NCBI GenBank assembly: GCA_034008185.1 | Contig: CM067095.1 | Coordinates: 2,402,610-2,466,609 of the forward strand | DNA: 64,000 nt | DNA from: Gorsachius magnificus | Lineage: Eukaryota > Chordata > Aves > Pelecaniformes > Ardeidae | Direction of reading: 5' to 3' | Part shown: piece after piece, positions 30,901-43,499 of the stretch | How positions within the stretch are numbered: the stretch's first letter is position 1 | How the letters are laid out: each line of letters begins with the position of its first letter | Notes under the pieces: model-generated | Database searches by the model: none | What the model saw: the letters and a program-made list of their open reading frames with translations, nothing else | What the model was told of the DNA's origin: nothing | Program-made: the position numbers and the translations under genes

Positions 30901-33900
30901 GAGTGTGGCATTCAGCTACTTTGCCTCAATCTGGTGTGATCGTTTGTGAGAGAAAGGGTTTGGGGACGTTACTGAGTGAAAATGGATGATGTATTTGACA
31001 GGTTTTGGTATGGTTCTGCCTCTTTGCAAGTGACTGTCGGGCATGGTTCAGGGCATGCCTGAATTGTGACTGGTGAAATGGATCCTTTCCCACAGTTAAA
31101 TTGTTGTTCCTTTCCCCAACACAATTATCAGTGTCCTGCAGCGTGGCCCTCTTAAATTTTTGCAGAGACCAAATTTGCTTTGCAAATGCACTGAAAATGC
31201 TGACAAAGGGCAAAACAGATGCTGAAGGGAAATCCGTTATTCCTGCTGAACACTTGGATATCAGAGTCGCTGTCACTGCTGTGAACTTCACTTCTTGTCG
31301 GTAACGCTAAACCCAATGCCAAGATGCAATGCCTGCTGGCAGGAGCTAGTGAAATACTGCTGGTATTACAGGGCTTGGTGGAGGGGAAAAGAGAGGATAC
31401 GGCAGATTTCTCTTCCTCTTCCTTGGTTCTATCAGCTGCGAGTTTTCTCTTTTTAACCGGCTTCTTTTGTTTTGTGCGTAGGCTGATGCAGATAGCTTTT
31501 ATATGGCATGCAATGGCCGGCAGTTCAACTCTATAGAGGAGGATGTTTGCCAGCTGGTGTACGTGGAAAGGGCTGAAGTCTTCAAATCAGAAGATGTAAG
31601 TTTGTCTTGTTTTGTTTTGCCTGCCCTTCAGAGAATTCTAGCAGGATTATTTGGACTGGGCAGAATGCTGCAAGAACCGCTTAACTGTTATCAAGCCAAA
31701 CCCCATTTCCCATTCCAGTGCTGTTGCTACTTGGGAGAGTTTGTTTGGTGACTTCATGGGCTTCGTGCCTCGCCACTGCAGCATCTCTGACCAAACCTGC
31801 TGCAGGCAGAAGATTTAGTGAATCCAGAAAACAGAATGGGGCTGGCAGCAGCTGCACTGCGCCCATGCTGTGAAGAGGGTTCTGGCTGTGGTCTACTGAA
31901 TGTTGTGGACCGCTTTCTTTTTCAGTAAATTTCTAACTGCTGTGTAGGCTCATGGGATTACTTTGCAGTGTTTTTGTACCCTAGCGCCAGCAGTAATGAG
32001 AGAGAATTTTTTCTTATGCAGGTGCTTAACATATGGTGATTACAAGGCGCTGAGCAATTTGTCTCTGCTTGTCCTTTTGAAGGGGGCCAGCCTGCCTGTG
32101 ATGGATCTGACAGAGCTCCCGAAGTGCACAGTGTGCCTGGAGAGGATGGATGAGTCCGTGAATGGGATCCTTACCACGCTGTGTAACCACAGCTTTCACA
32201 GTCAGTGTCTGCAGCGGTGGGAAGACACCACGTAAGAGGCTATTCTTTATTTCCACATCTAAAACTGTTCGAATGTGATGGTTACGTGCTGACAAGACTG
32301 GTTCTGCTCATCAGAGTGTGGGGGCAGGAATTCTGCAAGTTCTAATGCTCTTCTTCCCCGCTAAGGGACTCCCAGAGAGAAATCTCCCCGCCAAAAGTAG
32401 TTGAACAATGTTTCCCATGGGCCAAGGCATGGAGTTGTAGAGTGATGCTGATTATTTTAAAATCTTGTAGAATAAGAATACTGGGGTAAACAGCATTGGA
32501 TGCACACACAGCCCTGTTTCACTCCGTTTTGTGTGTCTGTTCAGTCATTTGTTTCCTCGGCATAGCTGAAGCTGCGCTGTAGACAGATCTGCACATCTGG
32601 CTGGGGCTTGGGAGGCCTTTCAGGAGCCCGGCAGGGCAGCAGCCTTGCCTGTCTCACTTAGATGCTGGGAGAGGATGAAAAAGAGCTGGGTGAGAGCAGG
32701 TGAACAGGGGGACAGGACTGGGAAGTGAGGCGGGAGGGAGGCAGGGAAGGAAGGGAGGCAGGATCTTGATGACAAGATCACTCAGTAAATAGGCAAGGTT
32801 GGGTATGGGCTGAGCGATGGGAGGCTCTGTCACTGGCTCGCAGAGACCCTCCATGGCACTGGGCAGGGCTGGGGCTCAGACCTGTGCCTGCTTTTAAAGC
32901 AGCTCTTCTTTTCACTGCTGCTAACCTTTTCCTGTTCCTGCTCTTGCCATCCTTCACATCCCCGTAGATGAGGAGTTCAGTGTGTCTGAGCTCCTGACTG
33001 CAGAGCCCCCGACTGACACCCAGGTGCTGCTATCAGTTGTGTGTATTTTGCATTCTTCTGGACACTGCTGGCTTATTGCACATCAGGCAGTCATAGATAC
33101 TGCAGCAGAGGACTGCCAATCTTCACTGTGTTTTTCTTCTCTGTCACCGGTACCCCTGATTGCCTGATTCACTGATGGAGCATGAGGAAAATTTTAGCCC
33201 TCTGTATATCACTTGTAAGCCAAAGGACCAGAACCTCAGTAAGATTAATCAGATTTCTAGCTATTCAAGTTTATGGGCTGCTTTGCTCCATAAATCAAAA
33301 CCAGCTTGAATTTGAAGCAGTGGAGCTTAGCCAGTGTGGGAGCAAGATCCAAAATAGCACTTCAATATCCAATATACAATTTAAGCAGAACTTATGCTCC
33401 TAGTCTAGAAGAACAATAAAAGAAAATCCCTGTCCACTTTGCTTAGCTGCCACAGAGGCTGTAAGTGCCTGAATTTGTAGAGAAAGCTGACTGCAATCCA
33501 ATTGTCTCCTCCCTTGAATATTTCTGCAGCTTATCCAGCAGCTAACAAGAAATAATAAACAGTCCTGGCAACAGGATGCACAGCCTCAGTTACCCCACTC
33601 CCTAGCTGAGCATCGAGCACTTAGAGTCTGGACAAAGGTTCCTGCTGGTCTTGGGTCTTCCGTCCTTCTGGCAGCACAGTGGTATAATCTCAAAAGAAAC
33701 AATAGTGGGGTGCCTGCTACTGATTCTTCTAGGGTACAGTGATGGGCTATTCTTCCTGGAAGTGCTGAGACTGAATCCATTGAGTTGGGGTGAAATTGAA
33801 GCAGCTCTCCATGTCCTCCAGGTTGTTTAAAGTACTAGGGTATGTTTTGCAAAGTGTAGGTACCTCCCTCCGCTACTCCACTGTCCTCGGCGATGTGTAG

Positions 33901-36900
33901 TTACAGCATCCTTCCACAGCAGCGTGTAGCTGTAGCTGCTGCATAAAACCCTGCAGGTAATGGAGAACGGAAGATGTCAGTTGGCAGCAGTCCGGAGGAG
34001 CAATGTTTATAGAGATGTGTAGCACATCTGCACGAGTGCTTCTTGCAGTGTTTATGGCTGAGGCACAGAAGTGTTTCTTGAGCTCGGTCGTGGCTTTTTT
34101 TGCTTACTGGCAGAGGCTGAGGTTGCTGGCAGCCCCACTGAGGCTTTTGGTTGCAGATGTTCTCTACACCTGGACTGCAGCAAAACGAGATCAAGCTGAG
34201 ACTGTGAAATGGCTTCGGAAGAACTGTTCTTTGTTCTTCTGTGACTTACTGGCTTTAAAAACAGCAGCCTTGTGTGGAATGGAGGCAAATTTGAATGGGG
34301 AGAACGTGCGCTGAGATGCATGCACATAAGGAGCGTCCCACTGCATAAGGCATTTACTTTGAGCTCTCTGGCTCTCTTTTTAATTACCATAGTATTAAGA
34401 TGGAGCTCCTTGTGTCTAATCATGATGCTTATTGCACTCTAGGTGTCCTGTCTGCAGATACTGCCAAACACCTGAGCCAGTGGAAGAGAACAAGTGTTTT
34501 GAGTGTGGAGTTCAAGAAGTAAGTAGGTGGGTGGATGGTGAGTGAGATCTAGAAAGATCTGACTGCACAGCTGCTCTAGTTGCTTTTGGGGTTAATTCTG
34601 TGGCTGCTTTTGGGCTGATTTTACCAGCTGGCGGTGTATCTGCTTTCCTTTTGAGTTGGAATCAGTTCTGGGAAGGGATCTTGCCTCCCGGGTTTCCTGT
34701 TCTGACAGATGCTTCTGATTCTTAGAAGTAAAAGCACCTAAGCTGATCAGAGCATGCGTGATGAGTATGGTAGGAGGCAGCTAAACTAACACTGCACTTG
34801 GTGGTCCCTTCTAGCCTGTGCTCTTCAGAGCTTGCTTTTCTGGTCCTGCTGAGGTGCCTCGCTCGTTAGTTGAGGCCATTCTTCCATCTGTGCATGTGAT
34901 AATCTATCAGTGTACCCAGCACCTGCAGGCTTGTAATTGGCTTGGATAAGCAGGTACCTCCTTCTCTTTAGCCTTCCAGCTGAGCAAGGCTTCAAAGAAG
35001 GAGGGAGAAAAGCAAATGCTGTTTGCTTTCTAAGGAACTGGCTGGAGGTACACGGCATCAGCAGGCCATCGGTGTCAGATCACACTTTCTCAAAGCGCTG
35101 ATACCACTGCTTGACAGTGTCGTACGTACAGAGCTTTCTCATTTGTTAACAGAACCTTTGGATCTGCTTAATATGTGGGCACATAGGCTGTGGCCGGTAC
35201 GTCAGTCGACACGCTTACAAACACTTTGAGGAGACCCAGCACACCTACGCGATGCAGTTGACCAACCACCGAGTCTGGGACTATGCTGGAGGTAAGTGCT
35301 CTGTCTTCCCCTCTTGTAGGATGACCTTGTTTGTAAAATGGCTTTCGGGACCCGTTAGTAAGAGTACTTGTGATAGAGTTTGCTTGGAGATTAAGGGGTT
35401 TGCGTCTGTACGAATACCTTGTCTTTTGGGAACATCCATCTCCTCTCTAATGGCAGTTTTTGTGGGTCTGTAGCAGATGGAGGAGGGGGAATGTGGTTCT
35501 GTAATGAACCGGGGCAGTCCTCTAGTCTCTGTGGAATGTGTTTGTTACTCCCTTTCCATCAATTTGCCCTGAGGTATGGGAATGGGCTGTTGTAATAAAT
35601 ATCCTGTAAGGTGTCTGTGCAAAGTCTGCTAAATAACAAATACATGTGTTGTTGGCTTTCTGCCTTGCTAATGCGCTGTTGCAGCAGTCTGCACGGTTAA
35701 TTGTGCTGCATAAAGTGTTTCCACTGGTGTCAACCTGGCTGTTCTTAAGCTAAAACTCCCTGTGGCTGAATTTTCTCTCTTCAGATAACTACGTCCATCG
35801 ACTGGTTGCAAGTAAAACTGATGGGAAGATAGTTCAGTATGAGTGCGAGGGAGATATGTGTCAGGAAGAGAAAATTGATGCCTTACAATTAGAGGTAAAT
35901 ATTTTGGCTTGTTGGACTCTGCATTGTGCTGCTGTGTGGAATTGTTTCAAATCCAGATATGGCTATGGGAAAATTACATCATCTTATGCAGCAGACCTGC
36001 TCCCTACATGTAGGCAATCATGTTCAGGCAGAAGCAGGATGTTTTTGCTGGGTTTTTTTTTTTTCTAAAAAAAAAAAAAAAAAAAAAACCCAAACCAAAA
36101 AAACCTCTTCTTGGCTCTGCAGAGCCAATGCAGCTGAGTGCAAGCTGGCTGCAGCTTCATCCTGTGTTCTCTGGTAGACTGAAGATTAGCTGGTTATGCT
36201 GCTGCAAACACTCAGGTCTTTGGGGAGAGAAATGGATCTGAACGCCCAGACTCACTCACCAGACCCTTCCTAGTGGATCTGTGCCTTGGCTTAAGAGCCA
36301 GGATGAGTATGGAACTGTCAGTTCGAGTAGTTTACCTTGTAAACTGAGCAAGCATGCAGGAATCCATAGCTGTGTGTTTACCTTGGCTATCGAAGAAAGC
36401 TGATGGGCTCGTCTGATACCAGCCCTATTCTGCTCCCTTCTCCTTATCTGATTATTTTGTACCTCTTGGCCAGCTTCTCCTATCCTGACTAGAAGGGTAA
36501 AGGAGAGCAACTCAAAATTACTGTTCACTGAGCAGACATACCGCAGCATGATTTCAGCTGCATTAGACACAAGGGTATCTGAGGAGGAACAGCCCATGGA
36601 GACCAGACTTTGTAAGCTTATTGCTCAAATAAATATTTGGTTGCCTTTCCATGAATTTTCTGAGTAAGGCTTAGATGCTAACCCAGCTATTTTTAACCCC
36701 TTTTTTCTGGGAAATTGGTGCTTAAAGTATGTAAGACCTCTCTATCTAGCTTCTCGGATCTAAATGTTTCTAGACAGGATCAATTTGGCAGTGTATTTTG
36801 GCGCTCTGATATTACTGAGAGTCTTCAAGTCTTTTTGCACGTGTTTAGTTTTGTAGTGAATGCCTAATTTGGTGCTTCTTAGCCTGATGCTAAGAAACGA

Positions 36901-39900
36901 TCACATTTTCCAACCTTCTCATAACTCATTTGCAGAACCAGGAGGGAAAAGATGGGACGTAAGGCATATATCCTTCTTGAGATGCCAAAATAACATTGGA
37001 ATGGGCCGTACTTGTTGGAGAACAATAATTGTGAATAGTTCTATGCAGCTGAGGGTGCTTTCCCAGAGACGTTCTTACAGTGAAGCTGATTGATACGTGT
37101 GCTTACCCTTCTACCTTGGGTTTGGGGCTGTGAATGGGGAACTCAGCAACTCGGCCTTTGGGATCTCAGACTCTCGTGGCAGGGATGGTTGATGCTTCAT
37201 TTTCCTGTGGAGTGTAAAACTTGTAGAGCTACTACCATGAAAAAGCTGTCTCCTCTTTAAAAAGTTCTTGGCATGATACTGGGTGCGGCCTGGTGTAACT
37301 TTTACTTGTTCCTTGCTGTCGTGCTCCTTCCTTGGCTTCAGAAAATCAAGGGATTTGATTTTGAAATCAAATCGGTGAAACGCATCTGCTGGATCTGCAG
37401 TTTACATGTGTGTTCAGAATGTCCTGTATGCTCAGTTTCATCTGATTAAATTGATTTGTATATTGGAACCCTTTGGGCTGCTTGATCAGCATAGCCACCC
37501 TTATGTAAAAGCTGACTGTTCTGTGTATATCTTCTGTGTTTATAGTACTCATATTTGCTAACAAGCCAGCTGGAATCGCAGCGCATCTACTGGGAAAACA
37601 AGATTGTCCGAATAGAAAAGGATACGGCTGAAGAGGTGAGCTCTGCTCTGGGCACGTGTGAAGCTCTGCTGAGAGAAGCCCCTGGCCACTGTTAAGTTAA
37701 ATGGGAGATGGAGCTGTTCAGCCCCTCACGCAGCCCGAGCGTTGCGTGACGTGGCCTCGCATAGCCTGTTTCACTACCAGCTGAGAAAATTGGCTCCAAG
37801 ACGTATCCCTTATCTCGATGCTCAGATCTAGCAATTTGCTGCTCAGTGGTGCAGAAGTAGGTAGATTGCCACCTAGATTGAAGGTTGATTTAAATGTGCT
37901 GCTCAGGAAACTGCAGCGGTGATGAAAACAAGTCCGTGCTGCTGCAGGATCCCTGCTTGCCGATGCCATCCGTCTCATGCTGACGTGTATCTCTAGGGAA
38001 GGTTAGTGTAGCATAGACAATATGACTTTAATTTGCTCGGCTGCAGAAAGTGGTAGCAGTCTTTCTGCTCCAAATGCATATTGATTTGCCCTTTCTTTGT
38101 GATCTCCTATCTCTCCTTATCACCCTTTGGGAAAAGTTCAGAGTCTCGTCCTATAAAGCATTCTGTAGGCAGGACTGCTTCAAAATGTCATGAGCAAAAA
38201 TCCAGTGAGAATATTTTAATGCTTTTCACTCTACCTAGATCCTTTCAACGAGGTTTAAAGTGAGTCAGGATTTAGGGTTGAGTCCTTAACTGAACTTGCT
38301 GTATGACTTCTAATTAACCATTTAGTATCTGCGGTTAAGTAGCACTGTAAATGTAGAAATTATGACTGCTGAAATAGTGGTCATTGACCTTGGTCTAAAG
38401 AACAGTCCCAGAAATCTTATGGAGGGCCCTATAAAAGGAAAAGATGCAGTGAAAATCGCCTTGTGCGTCGCCAGGAAGCATGATTCACAAAGCAGCTTCA
38501 AAGCGAAACGGCTACGATCTGTGCCCCAAACGTGGTTTCATGTTTAAAGATCCTTACGATTTTATTTGTGGCCCTCGCCCCACGTAAGTCTTGTCTGGAT
38601 CAGTGCCACTCTGCAGTGTATTCCATTATCAGTGCTCAGGCTACTTCCCCAAATTAACCATCAGCTGCATAAACATTCAGTGATTAAGGCCGGAAGGCTT
38701 AAAACCTGCTCTGCATTGACTCTGGCATCAGTGAAGGCACCATGTGTGCTGACACTGACATTTATCCAGATTGCTCCTCCAGGAAAGCATTTTTCCTTTA
38801 AATTCCTGTCTCCACGACGCGCAGGCATGCTTTTGACACTAATATAGGGGGGAAACAAGTATTTCTGTCTATAAATCTCCCCCAAGTCTTATGTTAGAGG
38901 TGTTGACGCATTCTGCGCGGTGCCTAGAGGAGGAGAGCTTGGTTTTCCTCAGCAGCAGCAGCCTGGAGTTGTGAAGCAGAGAGGAAGAGGAAGCCAACGT
39001 ACGTGTGTTTCTGTTTGCGTTTTGCATGAGTAAGATATTCGTGTCAGTAGGTCACCGCCTTATGACAGCAAGCTGCTGAGTCAGTGCCGAGCAAAGGAGC
39101 ATGTTAATTTTCAGACTTTGAGGTTTAATTTAAAATGAGCAAAACCCCGACATTGTGTGAAGCCTGAAGATGAAAATTTAAGTTTGCTGACAGGTACAAA
39201 AAAGTCCGAGAGAATGGCTACGTGAATGCTTAACTGCAGTCAATAGGAAGTTAAGGATCTGATGCAGCTTTTGTTTGAATGAGGTGCCTGGCACAGATCT
39301 GCAGCCTGAGTTGCTGTTCTGTGTGAGCAGCTTCCACGGCAACGTGGTTCCTCGCTGGGGTACTGCGAACTGTAAGTGCAGAGGGTCTGCATCAAAATCA
39401 AGCCTTTTCTTGCCTCAAAGCTTTTGCTTACCTGGATATAGTAATTGGTCAAAGTCTAGAAATCACTCCAGAAAAATGAATGTCATAATGAAAGCGCGCA
39501 GGACTTTGATCTCTTTGAAATGCCTGTGTGTTTGTTTTTACAGATTAACAACATGAAGACCAAATTTAAAGAGACCATTGAGAAGTGTGACAGTCTGGAA
39601 CAAAGGCTGAATGACTTGCTCAAAGAAAAGCAGTCTGTCGAAAGGAAGTGGGTACCGCTGCCAGGTTTAGTTTCATGCAGCCGCTAAAACTCCATGCACT
39701 GACATCCAAAAAGAAAGAAAAAAAAAAAAAAAAAACCAAACAAAAAAAACCCCAAAAAAATCTTGTTATTCCTGGGCAATTTTGAGCTATTTAAACTGGT
39801 ATACTGAGAGCACAGCTTATTTTTAAAAAAAGCTCTCGTTTCTGTAGGTGTTCACAAATTGAAAGCGCCTGTTGAGTGGAACACAGCTTCTGGGCTCTTG

Positions 39901-41876
39901 GCTCTTTTTACATGGTCTGCATATTTAGCATTTGGTAATCCTTCCTCTGCCTGCTCGGAAGGAGACGCCAGGCTGTTTCACAATCGGCGGATACATCCAA
40001 AGAGAAGAAAGGCAGCTCAACAAAGGCATCTCGCCCACCACAGAGAAAAATGTAGATCTTGGGAAGCGCCTAGATGAAAGATGTCAAGCAGGGGGGGACT
40101 GTGCAGATCAGCGTGTTCCAGCTCCCTAGGTGGGACTGCGCGCTCTCTTCCTCCCAGCCCGTCGGGCCCCTGGCGCTGCCGCCTCTCCGGTGGTCCTGGC
40201 TGGAGCAGGAAGCCCAGGCTAGTGAGCTGTGGTTCATGCAGCTCACCTTGATCAGCAGGAGGGAGTCTGTGTGTGATGCCAGCAAACTTTAAGGGCAAAA
40301 CCACAAGAGTTAGGAGCAGGGAAGCACTGCCTGTGAAACATGAGGCTACTGATATCCTTGTGGGAGCACTTTGCTTCCAAGTGACGTGGTATCTTCAGGG
40401 TCTTGTGCTCAGAGTGTGGCAGGAGCCAGCACCTGGTAGTCCCTGATTGTCCTTTGCTCTCTAAGGACCCCATGTAACCTCTGTGCCCTTTCCGGCGCCT
40501 ATTCCATAAGTTGCAGATGCATGTTACCTCTTGACAGGACAGGGGCTGATGGTTTTAAACTAAAGGAGGGTAGGTTTAGACTGGATATAAGGAGGAAATT
40601 TTTCACAAAGAGTGGTGAAAAGAAGGATGTGGAACTGCTGGAGCGGGGCCAGAGGAGGCCACAAAAATGCTCCGAGGGCTGGAGCCCCTCTCCTATGAGG
40701 CCAGGCTGGGAGAGTTGGGGTTGTTGTGCCTGGGGAAGAGAAGGCTGCGGGGAGATGTGGTTGCGGCCATTCAGTGCTTAAAGGGGGCCTGTAGGAAAGA
40801 TGGGGACAAGCTTTTTAGCAAGGCCTGCTGTGACAGGACAAGGGGGGATGGTTTTAAACTAAAGGAAGGGAGATTTAGACTGGATGTAAGGAAGAAATTT
40901 TCTACAATGAAGGTGGGGAAACACTGGCAGGGGTTGCCCAGAGAGGTGGTGGAGGCCCCATTTCTAGAAACGTTCAAGGTCAGGTCGGACGAGGCTCTGA
41001 GCAACCTGATCTGGTTAAAGCTGTCCCCGCTTATTGCAGGGGGGTTGGGCTAGATGACCTCTAAAGGTCCCTTCCAACCCAAAGCATTCTATGATTCTGT
41101 GTTCAAGGTTACAGTCTCATGCTCCCACACGCACCCTCTCTCTTTGCCTCTGGCCTTTGGTACAAGATGGACCAAACTTTCAAAGGAAGGGATTCTCCTG
41201 GGTTATGCAGTTGGAGGGACAGAGGAAGCGATTCTGCTTCACAACATCCTATTCCGTATGTGGGTAACACCCTACAGACATGCAGGTACTAGCAAGCCTT
41301 AAGCTGGGTAGAAAATCCTGGGAGGGGTTTCAGAGTCCTCTTGCGTTGCTTCCCCTTGCCCATCTTTTGCCAGAAAACCAAGTTCCAGGTGGTCTTGGTG
41401 GGGCTGGGGACAGCTGGGGCTTAGTTGCCCTAAAGGATTGGAAGTCAAAAGGATGCAGTGGTGTTTGATCTTGGTGTAGTGCAGGGCTTTCCTGACTTGT
41501 GCTTCTCTCTGCAAGGTGTTCTCAGCTGAATAACAAAGTGGCTAAACTTTCCAACGAGCTGAAGGAGGAGCAAGAACTGAATAAGTGTTTGCGAGCGAAC
41601 CAAGCCTTGCTTCAGAACAAACTAAAGGAGGAGGAGAGAGTGTTAAAGGAAACCTGCGAACAGAAGGACCTGCAGATCTCTGAGATCCAGGAGCAGTTGC
41701 GGGATGTCATGTTCTACTTAGAGACACAACAGAAAATCAATCACCTCCCAGCTGAGACCCGACAGGAGATACAGGAAGGACAGATCAACATTGCAGTGGC
41801 ATCTTCTGCCAGCTCCTCCACGGGGAGCACGGGCAAACCTTCTTCCAGGAGAGGCCGTGGCAAGAGGGGCAAATGA
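27774..41876 (+). CDS. BRAP: BRAP, BRCA1-associated protein (RING E3 ligase, IMP)
   Basis: Cytoplasmic E3 ubiquitin ligase that restrains Ras/MAPK signalling by blocking KSR-scaffolded MEK activation, retains proteins with nuclear localisation signals, and is itself released by Ras-GTP. Exons: 27774-27932, 28745-28946, 29773-29962, 31482-31595, 32083-32231, 34443-34518, 35153-35291, 35785-35894, 37546-37635, 39544-39647 and 41516-41876. From the ATG at 27782 the CDS is 1686 bases (561 residues plus TGA), in phase throughout. Domains: RRM-like BRAP2 domain about 118-215; RING at 234-273 (C234, C237, C253, H255, H258, C261, C270, C273); UBP-type zinc finger from about C287 through C290, C299, C302 and C307; coiled coil about 380-520; basic tail GRGKRGK. 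The human protein (592 residues) starts about 30 residues earlier in a separate exon that I cannot find, so the start here matches the internal human methionine of GEMSDEE. It is divergent from ACAD10. Confidence 0.97.
28745..28946 (+). CDS. BRAP: BRAP exon 3
   Basis: 202 bases: [20 protein letters not shown], then [20 protein letters not shown] and [13 protein letters not shown], ending AA|C before GTAAGA. Confidence 0.95.
29773..29962 (+). CDS. BRAP: BRAP exon 4 (BRAP2/RRM-like)
   Basis: 190 bases: [20 protein letters not shown], then [20 protein letters not shown] and [12 protein letters not shown]. Confidence 0.97.
31482..31595 (+). CDS. BRAP: BRAP exon 5
   Basis: 114 bases, 38 codons: [20 protein letters not shown], then [18 protein letters not shown]. 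End of the RRM-like domain. Confidence 0.96.
32083..32231 (+). CDS. BRAP: BRAP exon 6 (RING finger)
   Basis: 149 bases: [20 protein letters not shown], then [20 protein letters not shown]. It holds the first six RING ligands and ends inside Thr269. Confidence 0.98.
34443..34518 (+). CDS. BRAP: BRAP exon 7 (RING end, UBP zinc finger start)
   Basis: 76 bases: [20 protein letters not shown], then CGVQE before GTAAGT. Confidence 0.97.
35153..35291 (+). CDS. BRAP: BRAP exon 8 (UBP zinc finger)
   Basis: 139 bases: [20 protein letters not shown], then [20 protein letters not shown], ending one base into Asp after AG. Confidence 0.98.
35785..35894 (+). CDS. BRAP: BRAP exon 9
   Basis: 110 bases: [20 protein letters not shown], then [11 protein letters not shown] before GTAAAT. 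Confidence 0.97.
36053..36088. repeat. Poly(T)/poly(A) tract in BRAP intron 9
   Basis: A T run directly followed by an A run, a potential hairpin and a likely slippage site. Confidence 0.85.
37546..37635 (+). CDS. BRAP: BRAP exon 10
   Basis: 90 bases, 30 codons: [20 protein letters not shown], then [10 protein letters not shown]. Start of the coiled-coil region. Confidence 0.97.
39544..39647 (+). CDS. BRAP: BRAP exon 11
   Basis: 104 bases: [20 protein letters not shown], then [14 protein letters not shown] and a split Lys (AA|G). Confidence 0.96.
39714..39758. repeat. A-rich tract in BRAP intron 11
   Basis: A-homopolymer with AACC/AAAC interruptions, just after exon 11. It could be an old retroposon tail, but no body is recognisable. 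Confidence 0.75.
40533..41100 (+). mobile_element. CR1 LINE, two fragments out of order, BRAP intron 11
   Basis: The stretch 40533-40616 matches a late part of CR1 ORF2 ([19 protein letters not shown]). From about 40617 the sequence steps back to an earlier part ([11 protein letters not shown]) and runs through the same late part again ([18 protein letters not shown]), then LPREVVEAP and the 3' tail ATTCTATGATTCT ending near 41100. The order indicates two independent copies or a partial duplication. Confidence 0.9.
41516..41876 (+). CDS. BRAP: BRAP exon 12 (last coding exon)
   Basis: 361 bases ending at TGA 41874-41876. It starts [20 protein letters not shown], then a long heptad-rich segment, a Ser/Gly-rich stretch and the basic end RGRGKRGK. 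Confidence 0.97.
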
Positions 41877-42320
41877 AGCTTGGGGTGCCCTGCTCCCATC
41901 CTGAAACCAGCCACGCTGTTGGTAGGCCAGGCTCGCCTCTTGGGACTCCAGCTGGGAATGCCCAGTTCACTAAAGCTCAGCTAGAAATTGTCTTCAGAGC
42001 TGCTCATAAAACTGGCTGCCAGTCAATGGAGGTGTCTGTGGTACTTAAAAGCATTTCACTGCACTACTTAGCTATTTTTAGGCAGATCTTAACGACCATT
42101 TTGCCTTCCTACCTTTTCAAAGCCCCTCCTATCATGCGTTTGACTTTCTTCTGGGAGAGTGAACTGTTTTGGGGTGGGTGGGTGTGTATGTGTTAAACTT
42201 TGCATTCCCTAAGGGGATGCTGTAGAGTAGGCTAGGCCCAGTGTGTAAGGCTTCTCCAGTTCTTCTCCTGGATTAAAGTGTTCTCAATTAAGAAATGAAT
42301 TTATTTAATAAACAGTGTAA
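41877..42320 (+). other. BRAP: BRAP 3' UTR (minimal extent)
   Basis: Follows the TGA. The first strong poly(A) signal on the plus strand is AATAAA at 42307-42312. The true 3' end may be further, since another AATAAA lies at 43494-43499. Confidence 0.55.
42307..42312 (+). terminator. BRAP: Candidate BRAP poly(A) signal AATAAA
   Basis: Canonical hexamer 430 bases after the stop codon. Confidence 0.5.
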
Positions 42321-43493
42321 ATTAGAATATATATATTGCCCTTTAGTATGTGCAGTCCTGACGCTGCAGAACTGCTAGTGCAGGAGTAGAACTGTAGTTT
42401 GGAAATGAAAAGGAGCAAGGTGTGGAAAATAAACCATCTTAGTGGTGTAAGAAACTGAACGAGTCCTGAAGGCTTGTGATCTAGGATATTAAACGCTTTA
42501 AGGGACTCTGCTACTATCTGTTTCTTCATTTTAAAGGTGGCCTTTGAAAGGGCCAGCGCTTCCTGCCTCTGGGGCAGGAAGCGTGAAAGTTTTATAGTCT
42601 GGAAGCTGTTTGACGTGGTTATTTTACAGGCTTTTCTACAAATTAAATGGAGCCATCTTTGCAAAGAGTGGTGCGCGTTACATATCCGCAGCTGCCGCGG
42701 TGTTCTGATCCTCCTGGAGCGGGGTGCGTGCGCATCCCCTCCGTGAGCTGCGCTGGGGATCTGTTGGCACAAGCTCCAGTGCTGCAATCCTGGAAATGAG
42801 GTGAGGAGAGCGACACTAACGCAGTGTTTTAAAAACTCTCGTCCTTTGTGCCCGGATCCAGCCTTTGCGGTTGCTGCCAGCCCCGCCCCGTGGGGCTGCG
42901 GTGGTCGGGGCTGCCGTGGAGCTGAGCACGCCGCCCTGCGACGGGGCCCTCGCCGCTAGATGCGGCTGTTGCATCCAGTTACCGTGACCACTCAGCGCTG
43001 CCCGTTCTGCTCTGAAACGTGGCTCTGTCTAAAATCTCGGCTGGCAAAACTTTTGTGTTCTTTGCCCCAAAGGTATGCAGATCCCATAAGGGAAATTTGA
43101 GGATAAATCTGGTTGGTTTGTGGGTTTGGGTTTTTTTTTTTTTTTTGTTGGTTTTCACTTAGAATATACACCAGGCTCGGTGCTCTGGGGTGGGAAGAGT
43201 TTTAACCCTGGCTGGAGAAGCGACTGTCCTGGTTGCTGTGTTGTGCTCAGCAATCTGAGCATTTAAAGGCTAATCCTTTATTAAAAATGGCCGGGGGAGT
43301 CCCGCAGTTGTCTCCTCAGACATGATCCCTTCTCCATTGTTTGAACTGCAGGAACAGCAGCCTTGGTCTTGGTCTGTAACACTGAAAATGCAGCTCTGAT
43401 TTACCAGCTCCAAGCTGGAACAAAGAAATCAACCAGCTAGTCCTTTATGGCTAGAAGTTTGTTCTTTTGGGCCAACTGAAAGGGACGAGTTAC

Positions 43494-43499
43494 AATAAA
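43494..43499 (+). terminator. BRAP: Candidate distal BRAP poly(A) signal AATAAA
   Basis: Canonical hexamer 1.6 kb after the stop; use unknown. Confidence 0.35.

Larger units (their letters stand above)
28947..39543 (+). other. BRAP introns 3 to 10, no further genes seen
   Basis: The long introns (32232-34442, 35895-37545 and 37636-39543 among them) contain unique AT-balanced DNA and homopolymer tracts. I found no tRNA, CR1 or extra exon in them. Confidence 0.6.
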
